Assembly (NCBI GenBank): GCA_001692895.1
Contig: KV748252.1
Span: 372,001-436,000, forward strand
Direction: 5' to 3'
DNA from: Cenococcum geophilum 1.58
Taxonomy: Eukaryota > Ascomycota > Dothideomycetes > Gloniales > Gloniaceae
DNA: 64,000 bases
A program made the translations under genes and the position numbers. This document shows, piece after piece, positions 55,197 through 64,000 of the stretch (position 1 is its first letter; every line of letters starts with the position of its first letter). The notes beneath the pieces were generated by a model. That model worked only from the letters and a program-made list of their open reading frames with translations, had not been told where the DNA came from and ran no database searches.

Positions 55197-57862
55197 ATGA
55201 CCTCAGTCGTTGCTCAACGCCCCGCGACCAATGGCGTCACTGCTGCGCAGAATGTCCTCCAACGCCAATCCTCCTTCTCCTCCTTCCCTACCTCGCGGTC
55301 CCCCTCCTTATCAACGAGAAACAATAAATCAGCACGTTCCCCACAGCCCGCAACAGTCCGGGAGTCGGCTGGCTCACCTAATTCCTCCCCGAATCACTCT
55401 CGGCGATCGTCTCTCTCTGCCACACGCACCGCAAACCAGCAAGAGAGTAACCGTAAAACACGCTCTCAATACCCTTCCAATTCTCCTGAGAATCACGTCG
55501 AGTATATACTGGTTGCTTCATTCGATATTGACCGCGGGTCGGTCATGGAACACCAATATCCGGCTCCAATTAGTGGAGATGAACACATGCTTGCGGAACT
55601 CATGCTGCCAGATCAAGCCCATGTGCGGAGTCAGGATTGGACGATTTTCTTTTTACACAAAGACACCAGCGCCGAGGAGGAGGCCAAGGAAGAACGTAGA
55701 GAAAGAAGAAGGCGTAGACGGCGGAAGAAGGACGGCCAGGAAGGTGACGATACAAGTGTCGAGCTGGAATCGCAAGATGAGGGGGATGGAGATCCTGAAG
55801 AGGCGGATGAGACTGACGATGACTTCGATGAGGAAGAAGAAGAAAGCGATGATGATGAAGGCATCGAGGGGCCCCCACTGATTTATGTTTTAAACCTTGT
55901 GAATACCAAGCAAGATAATACAGCAAAAAGGTTCGTTCGATGCCATTTGGTCTCAAAATTATATGCTCATGTCTCGTCCCAGAGGTGCGGTCGTAAAGGC
56001 AATGGCAATATGTACGAGACATTCTTTCTTACATATATACAAGGTATTGTTTCCTCAAGTCCCCAATATGGTGAGATGATAATACTAACAAATTTTAGCC
56101 TCTTCTTCTCTTAGCACTTGAAGAGTATTTCCGGGTGCCTGTTCCTGAAACGCTTGCTTCGCTGTACAATGCTGTTAATTCCATGGACCTATCGCTCATG
56201 CCTCGACTTTCCCTCCTCGAAGGTTTCATTTTGCAAGCCAGCGACGCAAAAGATATGTTCATTGAGAAATTTGAACAAATGATTCAGCAGCGTATGGCTG
56301 AGGACGCCGAGCGAAACTCTCTCCCTTCGTCCACTTCCTCCAACATGTCTCCAGTACGTCAAAATACCCAACGCTACACACTCCCACGAGATACGCACGA
56401 ATTCGAATCACGCGTCTTGTACAATGGCATTCCTATTCCTATCAAGGTTCCGACAGCCATCTGTCCTGAAACAGTTGGTGACTTCTCCCTTATTAAACTA
56501 ATACAAACTTTCTCGGCACCTCATTCTACATCACCTCAGCCCTTCGCCTTGCACCCGCACCTGACCACGAGTGGTGCCTATACTCATCCCATTATAGTAC
56601 TTGTCAACGCTTTACTTACTCAAAAGCGTATTGTCTTCCTTGGACATAATCGACCGTCTGGGGAAGTCGCCGAAGCTGTTCTAGCAGCCTGTGCACTTGC
56701 GTCTGGAGGACTCTTACGTGGATTCACTCGGCATGCGTTCCCGTACACTGATCTCACCAAGATCGATGACCTTCTGAAGGTCCCTGGCTTTATCGCTGGA
56801 GTGACCAACCCTGCCTTTGCACATAAACCTGAGTGGTGGGACCTGCTCTGTGATTTACCTACTGGCCGCATGAAGATCAGCCACCGGATCGAAGGTGCGC
56901 CCGTAACTGAAGGCCTCCTTTATTTCCAGCAACAACAGCAAGGTGGGCTCTCACTGAACAATTCCAGTACCGGTACAGGGGCCTCGCTAGGGGCACAAAT
57001 GGCTGGCGCAGTGACTGGAGGAGGGGATAGCAAGAATGCAAACGCCGATTCGACAGCAGACTCGCAGTTTATGGAGAGTTTACTACAGAGCATGGCTAAC
57101 CGACATGGGGAGGCCGCTATCCGTTCAAAATGGCGTTTCTGGGTACAAAAGTTTACTCGGATTGCTGCCGCATTTGAAGAGTGTGTTTATGGCGCGTCAG
57201 CGCTCTACATAGGTGCTCATGAAACTGATGCCGGAGCTTATGGTGTGCAAGGGCATGGTTTTGTATGGGGAGATGAGAGCGCTAGGATGCGAGAGTTAGC
57301 AGCGAATGTGCATCGTGTTGAAGGCTGGAGAAGTACAAGAAGTTATTACAGTTTTGTGCAGGATCTAGCAAGGCGTTGGACTAAGCGGCCAGTACGCGGG
57401 ATCGATTTCTTGCATCAGCATGACCGGTTGCGTATGCTAAGGCTAAGTCACGAACAGAGTGCAGCCATTTACCTGGCGTTCTCGCGTGCAGTCGAAGAAG
57501 CTAGATCAGGCGCTCCCTCGACGGGCCTTGCGGATTCTGAAGCCGACCTTTCCACCAGCGGTATAGGTGCTATGGGCCTTGATGCTTCTTTAGAAATATC
57601 CCCACCACGTCCTCCAAGCGAGCAGCTGCAGTACGACACAATACTTCAGCTACTGACGGTTGTTCCGGAGAGTAACAGCGGGCTTTTTTATATTAGCTTA
57701 GGTTTGTTCCATCCCAGAGCGGATGTGAGGGTTTCAGTGGTAAGGTTGCTGGAGAGAATAGTAGAGCATCCTGCTGGGAGGCACTTTTGGGCAAGTCTGG
57801 GGCGGTTCGCGAAGCTGGCATTTTTTAGGGTAAAGAGGGAGGAAGGTGGCATGGGAAGGTGA
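55197..57862 (+). CDS. AFI1: AFI1/MesA-type DENN-domain polarity protein
   Basis: Exons 55197-55930, 55983-56043 and 56099-57862 give 852 residues. Introns of 52 and 55 bp have GT..AG ends, the second with an ACTAACA branch site. Residues 1-98 are Ser-rich. The Afi1 N-terminal domain follows: [20 protein letters not shown] at 101-120, then [21 protein letters not shown] basic run (residues 165-180) and an acidic run (191-225) are inserted, and the domain resumes with [20 protein letters not shown]. The spliced join reads [15 protein letters not shown], with DENN-type segments after it. Afi1 in yeast binds the Arf3 GTPase and maintains its polarised location; the Aspergillus counterpart MesA acts in polarity and sterol-rich domain stability. 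The ATG at 55197 starts with the Met-Thr seen in relatives. The fold-back MITE lies about 0.85 kb upstream. Confidence 0.93.
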
Positions 57863-58113
57863 ATATGTACGACCTTTGTTCCGCAGGATAATTGTGAGTG
57901 AGTGGTCTGGAATACATGAATGCATTCAAGCAAATAGGAAGGATATGATTGGTAAAGGAGACCTATCTATTCTAGCATTTAATCAATGAAGTACCCCCTG
58001 ACGGTTTAACCGCTACAGCATCTCTTTAGCCGTACTTGAGAAACATCCAAAGCTTCATCTTTTCTGGTGCGCTTTCTGGCGCTCACACTCTGCTTAATAA
58101 GGCGGCGAGTGTA

Positions 58114-58539
58114 ACGTGTTTTACCACTCACCGGACCGAACCACTCACTGGACCACCTCAAAAAACCACCAAAAATCGGGAAAATCGCATCTTGATATCT
58201 CAACAACGGCTTAATAATAATTTTTATATTTTTATATTTAGCCGTTTATACCTATTTTAAGACTCCTACTAAAGTTCTGGAATAATAAGCCTAGCCGTTA
58301 TTAAGATATCGAGTTTTGGCCCCTAATTTTGAGCGGAATTACTATTCCTCTAGAACCACTTAATGAATTACTTTTAAAGTTAGATTAGAGTCTTGAAATA
58401 GGCATAAAAAGCTAATTATGAAATTTAAGAATTTATTATTAAGCCGTTGTTAAGATATCAAGATGCGATTTTCCCGATTTTTGGTGGTTTTTTGAGGTGG
58501 TCCAGTGAGTGGTTCGGTCCGGTGAGTGGTAAAACACGT
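58114..58539. mobile_element. Fold-back MITE with arms of about 110 bp and TA duplication
   Basis: 426 bp starting ACGTGTTTTACCACTCACCG and ending with the inverse, flanked by TA (58112-58113 and 58540-58541). The arms carry matching GGACCGAACCACTCACTGG and TCGGGAAAATCGCATCTTGA words with one or two transitions. Interior words also pair (CTATTTTAAGACTC against GAGTCTTGAAATAG), so almost the whole element is an imperfect inverted repeat. The TIR sequence differs from the other MITEs in this window. It sits just before the HET pseudogene. Confidence 0.9.
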
Positions 58540-58560
58540 TAAACATACTTAAGCTCGAGC

Positions 58561-59310
58561 ATGACTGATATGCGGAGTCGTCCTTGTTCATTGTGTCATT
58601 TGATTTCGCACGCTGTCACTCTACAGGCTGAACTGCTCGGTATTCCCGAAGATTATATATCAGATCTTCGGGTTCGCCTTACTCAAGGCCCATCGAATCG
58701 CTACATGTCGATCGTGTGGACCTCTCACAAGCTAGTATCCTGGGTGCACAATTTCATATTTGGAGATGCAGATGAGTGGAGCTGGGATTCTTCCATTTGC
58801 GACAACCTTGTGCCATTGGATGTCAAAATTGCTGATACCTCCCCTTGGGTCGAATTGGTCATTTCATCCTCGGAAGTCAGTCTTCAAGCACCGGTGAGAG
58901 GCCCAACTGTTGACTGGAATCTAGTGCGTAGCTGGCAGCATGAACCTAGCTCCGGTGAAATCTACAAAGGAATGCGGTATGTACCTCCTGTTTCGTTGCC
59001 TCCTAAGTTCCGCGTGTTTGACGTTGAAAGGCGGAGAGTGATTGTGGCTCCCCAGGGTGCGCATTTGCGGCCCCTAGCTATGTCTGGGGAGTCAACCAAG
59101 ATCAGCACGAACTGCTTGCAACGAATGCAAGTATTACTGAATTGAAGCATGATGGCGCTGTCTCGAACTCGAGCTGCGTGCAATATGCCCCCACTTACAG
59201 AGAAAATACCTTTGGGTGGATAAGCTTTGCATCGTACAAGATGACATACGAAATAAGCAATGCAGCATAGCGCCGACGTCTGGATCGTTAAGGTTTAGAT
59301 GGCCAGATTG
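58561..59310 (+). pseudogene. HET-domain protein, N-terminal half, frameshifted and 3'-truncated
   Basis: From the ATG at 58561 the frame reads a typical N-terminal region (PCSLCHLISHAVTLQAELLG) and the lead-in to the HET domain (FRVFDVERRRVIVAPQGAHL), then ends at 59145. Shifting frame at about 59076 restores SYVWGVNQDQHELLATNASI, and another shift before 59204 restores KYLWVDKLCIVQDD (59204-59245), both conserved HET motifs. At least two small indels have therefore broken the gene. Similarity stops at about 59290 and the second half is absent. A MITE ends 20 bp upstream of the ATG, so the original start may be lost. Like the relic at 46.7 kb, this is a decayed non-self recognition gene. Confidence 0.8.
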
Positions 59311-59579
59311 GCCTCTTAATTAGAGCTGTCGGATTGGCCTGATTAATAAGGCCCGATTGCAAACGTCTACAGACGGCGGACCCCTTCGGAAGGCTTGAAA
59401 GGGTTGTTGACATGTCTGATTGAACGTTTAATATTTAATATTTAATATCAATAATCAATATTTGATACTGATAACACTACTACCGCAGCTCGAACTTCAC
59501 ATACCCTCTTTTTTGAATTTCTATGATCTAGTTGTGAGCCACCAGTGTTAATAGGTACAAGCCGTAAATCTAATCAACA

Positions 59580-60965
59580 CTACCACCCTCCCCACCTCCT
59601 GGTGCATTCACGGTCATATGCACGTTCATTCAATTCTCTCCATTCTTCCTCAATTTTGACGCGGGATGCCTCTCGTGGGTCTCCCATCTCCATTTTAACG
59701 CCGGTGAACTTGCACCCTTGCACATATTCGCATTCAATAGTCCCGGAAAGTTTGGCTCCTCCCTGGCCGCTGAAGGTGATCGAAGTTGAGTTCTTATCCG
59801 AGCCAACTTCAATCTCTCCTTCTCCAGTCTCTCTTCCTCGCCAGCGGTAGTTGAACGTCGGCTGCTTTGTTGATGGTCTGTCATTCGGTGATAGATAGAA
59901 CGCTTCGTTGATCTCCTCTTCATCCGAATCCGTGTCGCTCTCATGTTCGTATTCGTAATCTATTCGTTTGAGTTTCTGCCCAATTAAAGCACCCTTCTTC
60001 TTTCGCGATGCCTTACTCATTGCCGAACCTTCAAATCGAAACCATCCTTCGATAATAGCAAAATCGAACTTGGCAAACATCTGAGAGCTAGTCTGTGTGT
60101 TGATGCGATAGATCTGGAGAGCCATATCTTTCCTCTCTGTGTTGTATTGCCGATCAATCTCTGGGCAGCTAATTTTCCAGGTTCCTGTGACGTCCCACAT
60201 CCCACCTTTCTCAGACATTATGGCGACTGCTCGAGCAGTGGCATCACGTTCAGCTTCTTTCTCCTTCTCCTTAGCTTCTTCCTCCCTCTCCTTGGCTTCG
60301 ACATCATCGTTGAATTCCTTTCGCAGGATCGCAAGCTCGGTATCAACGGAAGCTTTACTTCGCCCGACAACGAGACAATCGTAGTCCTTCCAATAAACTC
60401 TGTGAGGGGATCTAAAGGCCGCGCATGTAAGCTTTAAGGACTCTGCCGCATCCCATACTTCGCTCCAACGGTTTTTGATCCGGATAATATCCGATCCGCT
60501 CTTCTCGTCATGAAAGGCCTTTTTCAAGATGTCCGTGGCTTCGTCAACCTCCTTCTGGTACTGAATTTCTGCTTCCCGCTCCTCTTGTAATCTTAATGCT
60601 TCATCCTTTACCATCCACTCAGAGTTGACTCTCTTCTCCAACTCGACCAACTCCGGAAGCATAACATTTGGACCCTTTCTCAAGCGATCCTGCAGTTCTG
60701 GCAGTTTACCTTTCTCAGATAGCCCTCGGAACGTGCATTGAGCTTTCCACCAGTTCGGTTCATATTGTTGCCTGCGGTTCGTCTCGCCCTTCTTAACCTT
60801 GCCGTTTTTGAAAAGTGTAGGGAGGTGGGGAGTTAAGTCTGCTACAAAGCGGTGGCCATATCCCTCTAGGCCTTGGCCCCGACATGTGTATTTCAGCCGG
60901 TTATATGTTACTGGGATATCGGGAGTCATGTTCATATAAGTTAATGGAGAAGAGGGGGTCGGCAT
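59580..60965 (-). CDS. Uncharacterised charged protein with a SAP-like motif
   Basis: An intact single-exon frame of 461 residues. Residues 71-97 (WWKAQCTFRGLSEKGKLPEL, then QDRLRK) resemble a SAP-type helix-turn-helix in spacing, which in other proteins binds DNA or RNA. Charged, probably coiled segments occur at about 105-150 and 215-255 (AKEREEEAKEKEKEAERDAT). The second half contains a conserved-looking TGTWKISCPEIDRQY and an acidic DTDSDEEE stretch, then a beta-rich tail with alternating Thr/Ser/Gly. Comparable fungal hypothetical proteins exist, but I cannot assign a function. The ATG at 60965 is the first in frame. Confidence 0.85.
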   Translation of the reverse strand: MPTPSSPLTYMNMTPDIPVTYNRLKYTCRGQGLEGYGHRFVADLTPHLPTLFKNGKVKKGETNRRQQYEPNWWKAQCTFRGLSEKGKLPELQDRLRKGPNVMLPELVELEKRVNSEWMVKDEALRLQEEREAEIQYQKEVDEATDILKKAFHDEKSGSDIIRIKNRWSEVWDAAESLKLTCAAFRSPHRVYWKDYDCLVVGRSKASVDTELAILRKEFNDDVEAKEREEEAKEKEKEAERDATARAVAIMSEKGGMWDVTGTWKISCPEIDRQYNTERKDMALQIYRINTQTSSQMFAKFDFAIIEGWFRFEGSAMSKASRKKKGALIGQKLKRIDYEYEHESDTDSDEEEINEAFYLSPNDRPSTKQPTFNYRWRGRETGEGEIEVGSDKNSTSITFSGQGGAKLSGTIECEYVQGCKFTGVKMEMGDPREASRVKIEEEWRELNERAYDRECTRRWGGW

Positions 60966-62133
60966 AAAGACAACTAAATAATAAATAATAAAAATGTATA
61001 ATTAGACTCTTAAGTCTAGAGGAGCCGCCAGGGCAGCAAAACACGTCCACCAATCATCTAATAAAGAAATAACCATCTCCAATCGAATCTACGGCACATT
61101 ATGCCCTAGAACCAATGAAGGCAGCACAGCCGGAAAGCCTGCGCGACAAACAGGGGGCGACCCAACCACAATAACCATAGAGCAGCGACCAGAAATGGCA
61201 GAAACTTATAAACCTCCTAAAAGACATTAAGGAAGATCTAGGGAAAGAAGAGGATAAATAGCTACGCGTAGGGGTAGTACGGGTAGTATAATAAGCAGGT
61301 CTAATTACCTAGGAGCTTTAAACAAAGTATAATAGAAACCAGAATATAGTAGAAGATAGGCTTAAACGTATTAAGGACGCTATAAAAATATAGGAAATAC
61401 TAATAGTATAGGCAGTAAACTATTATAGGCTAATATCGTTATAAGTACCTAACTAGTAACTCTCTAGAACCTGCTCATCGATTCGTCTCCGTACGAGGCT
61501 ATTGCCATACTCTTTACCATATCGTCCTCTCTTCCATCGACTCTCCTGTGACTCATGCTCGGCTTGCCTGCTCCCTACCGTACACCTGGGCAATATGCCT
61601 TGGATGTATAGACCTAGAAAAGGGACCGAATCGCGCAATAAATAGAATTAATAATAATATTTATATAATAGTATAATACTTAAATAGACTTTAGATAGCT
61701 AGTATATATATAATTATTTAATAAAAAGACATTGGTATTTATAAAGTTAGACACTATTTATACGCCGCTAAATGTGTAGGCGAATCTAGATTGGGAAATA
61801 TAATAAGTACTATTTAGAAGAGCTAGCTATAGATAAGCGAGAGAATGGGTAACATATAGTGTCAAGTTTAGGGGGAAATAATCATTATATATAACACTAG
61901 CTGGAGGCGTAGCTGAATACACAGGTTAGAATAGAACACAGTTTATGCACTGAGATGAAAGAATAATAATGCCGTGTTTAGGTCATGTTAAGAGAATCAA
62001 GCGAAATCGTCTCGTTTCATGAGATACTACTTAGGGACATCTAGGTTAAGTAATTATGGCGGAAGGTCTATCCTGAACCTTCTCAAGGAAGGCATGCTTA
62101 ACATTTACGCTTTTAGCATTCAAGTGACCTCGT
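60966..62133. other. Intergenic region with degraded retroelement-like sequence
   Basis: The left part carries the promoter of the 461-aa gene and the right part the 3' region of the DJ-1 gene. From about 61200 to 61440 the DNA is TpA-rich and reads, through stops, like a fragment of gag (KDIKEDLGKEEDK). A mixed-composition stretch (about 61450-61630) and another AT-rich stretch follow. No intact gene is visible. Confidence 0.45.
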
Positions 62134-63073
62134 TTAGACATCAATCGCATCTACTGTGACGCCTTTGACCCAGGTGTATTGCAGGATCCTAGCGACTTCC
62201 TCGGCGGACTCGTGAGAGACCATGGAAGCCACAAGATACAAGCTGGCATCCAATCCGCTTGTGACACCTCCAGCTGTGATCAGCCTCATCCCCCCAAGTG
62301 GCATTGAAGCTCGTCTAATGATAGACTCTCGGCGCTTCGATTCCTTCCATGCATTACTGCCCTTTCTCGCGATTGATTTCCTCCTAGTACCATCAGGTCT
62401 TTTCCTGACGATGTACGGATTCTCATCAAGATTCTCCCCTAGGTCAAATCGTGCATTGTTCACCACGTATCTCTCCTCCATGACGTCGGTGCGCTCTGAC
62501 AGATCTCTTGTAGCAGATTCCGAACAGAGAATCTCAAGTCTTGTGTAGTAGTCGGGGTGGGTAGTTGCGGCGAGCCCTTGGAGGAGGCCCTGCTTAGCAA
62601 GGAATAGAGAGCCTGTGCAAACAGAGAGAAGAGTCCGCTCTTTGCTGGGATTTTTCTCTTGGATGTCCGCGAACTTTTTGATAAGGCCGAGGGGCTCTGA
62701 TTCGTTTTTGAGAACTTCGGTGGTTCCTCCGCCAGGCACAATCAGCACGTCGAAATCCTCAAGGTCTTCATGGGCATCTTCATAGTCCATATCGGCTTTG
62801 AGGGTAGCGCCTTGGGCTGATGTCATGGCCGTCGAAGCCCCGACGAAGCTACACTCGAAAGCTTTGGTTGCTGATATTCCACATGTCAATCATTGGAACC
62901 GAAAAATGGATGATATTTAGACAAGACTGACCGGGATCTTTGATATTGTGCTGAGCGTAGGTTAAAACTTCAAGTGGGCAAACCGCATCCAGGAGATCAA
63001 ACCCTGGGTGGAGGGTAATGAGAACCTTGATGGTCTCGGTTGGACCATCGCTGCTGTCCACAACTGCACTCAT
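62134..63073 (-). CDS. DJ-1/PfpI family protein
   Basis: Exons 62932-63073 and 62134-62870 give 292 residues; the 61-bp intron has GT..AG ends and keeps the frame (DP/ATKAFECSF). The N-terminal strand reads KVLITLHPGFDLLDAVCPLE. The characteristic FDVLIVPGGGTTEVL follows (about residues 87-101), then the nucleophile elbow SVCTGS with Cys132 and the AATTH segment with His152. The C-terminus has ITAGGVTSGLDASLYLVASM, as in ThiJ/isonitrile-hydratase-like members. An insertion of about 40 residues, rich in Arg/Lys/Ser, precedes it (KRPDGTRRKSIARKGSNAWK), making the protein longer than the usual 200-240. The family includes hydrolases and stress-linked proteins; the exact substrate cannot be told. 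Probably cytosolic: no signal peptide is seen. Confidence 0.92.
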
Positions 63074-64000
63074 CTTTGACAGGAGATAATGTATCTAGTA
63101 GAGCGGACCAAGGTGGGATTTGTGATGGAAAGGATGAACGTGTTGGCGTTTGTGTGGAAGATTGGGCGTCAGGTGTCAAGTGGAGAGTCCACCACTTTTG
63201 GCCAAGAACTTCCCCAGATCTTTCCTAGACTACCCCGCGCGGAGCACGGGTTGCAAAGCGGACCGGCGAGTCAACCCCCACAGGCCCACTTGCTGCTTGT
63301 ATGTCTTGTGCGCAGTCGTCTGACTCTGAAGGTATCGTATGGCGACGTTGCCGACTATTAGAATAATTGGATATAGTAGGATGAATTGATGCGATGGTGT
63401 CATGATATAAGGGTTGCTAGGCAATGATTCCAACTATTGGTCGGAACAAAATCGACTGTAGCGAGTAGCTATTCTACATATGTTGTTGGGGCGGGCGTTA
63501 GAATTTCCTCAATTACTACCTCGGTATGCAATGTGCATTCGCATACTACGTAAAACACATTACCTACCTCCGAATCGCATTCGTTTTGCTTTAACAGATT
63601 GGCTGCTATATAATGCGCGATATATTTAGGGTTCATATGCCTCTCCGTTCTCTTCCCAAGGTGAAAAGTGGAATGGCTGACGAAGCGTACAGGCATGGCT
63701 TGGTAACATCCCAAAGGAATTGAAGGTTTTAGTAATTCTAGAACATGAAGAAAGTATAGCGAGACAGCCTTTAGCCTTTGATGTAATACCTTTTGAAAGG
63801 AACTTGGAATAATAATTTCATTAGAAGGAAATTGATAAATAGACTATACCAGGTGAAACCGGTTGAAAAGGGGTCGAGGTGCTGAAACAGAGTGACTACA
63901 CAGCGCGAAACAGTTTGCTGCAAAGAAAAGAGTTGCTTTTATACACTATCTTAGCTCCATCCATCCCCCAGATGTTTCTGGTTTCGCTCAGCTATCCTTA
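63074..64000. other. Upstream region of the DJ-1 gene, end of window
   Basis: About 0.9 kb of mixed-composition DNA that should include the DJ-1 promoter. Short frames on both strands have no recognisable domain. No repeat or RNA gene was recognised. Confidence 0.45.

Noticed and set aside
55210..55881. Plus-strand open frame of 223 codons
   Set aside because: Shifted frame over the first exon of AFI1, which has clear family motifs in the other frame.

Overview
The window is nuclear DNA of a filamentous ascomycete (Pezizomycotina), and the gene content suggests Dothideomycetes. Evidence: intron-bearing genes with short GT..AG introns of about 49-61 bp, fungal-specific families (DUF8004, DUF7896-type zinc finger, 2EXR/DUF7730-type, HET-domain relics, the DENN-type protein AFI1), and a large AT-rich block with the TpA-rich, stop-riddled look of repeat-induced point mutation (RIP). 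No bacterial, tRNA, rRNA or CRISPR features were seen.

Layout. (1) 0.4-5.6 kb: a three-exon DUF8004 gene and a divergently oriented zinc-finger gene. (2) About 7.0-46.7 kb: a ~40 kb gene-free AT-rich block made of nested, RIP-mutated retrotransposons. The nest can be resolved from target-site duplications (TSDs). A plus-strand Ty3/Gypsy element (Gypsy-D) is broken by a LINE (LINE-Y), which is broken by Gypsy-A (14568-31069, TSD TTTAG), which is broken by Gypsy-C (19387-29692, TSD CCTAG), which holds a satellite-rich cassette. Further along, Gypsy-D is broken by a solo LTR (TSD TTATA) and by 5'-truncated LINE-2, which is broken by Gypsy-B (32331-43895, TSD TTTGC), which is broken by near full-length LINE-1 (35170-40732, 15-bp TSD). 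A GC-rich MITE sits in the Gypsy-D RNase H region. (3) Two cassettes of tandem satellites (9.2-11.9 kb and about 22.0-24.35 kb) share the same satellites and linker in inverted orientation; this is the least ordinary structure in the window. (4) 46.7-63.1 kb: gene-bearing DNA with a HET pseudogene truncated at the edge of the block, a membrane-protein gene with a doubtful 3' end, a 2EXR-type gene, an EF-hand gene whose ATG is alone in its first exon, AFI1, a frameshifted HET pseudogene, a charged 461-aa protein with a SAP-like motif, and a DJ-1/PfpI protein. Three terminal-inverted-repeat elements (53.29, 53.92 and 58.11 kb) sit between these genes.

The intact genes look like unrelated housekeeping or regulatory loci (polarity/trafficking, calcium binding, DJ-1-like, transcription-factor-like), not a pathway cluster. 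The window is best read as a mosaic of gene-rich, GC-balanced DNA and a repeat-derived AT-rich block. HET-type self/non-self genes decay at the block's edge and near the MITEs. Exon joins were worked out by hand from splice sites and reading frame; family names come from recognition of conserved motifs, not from a database search.
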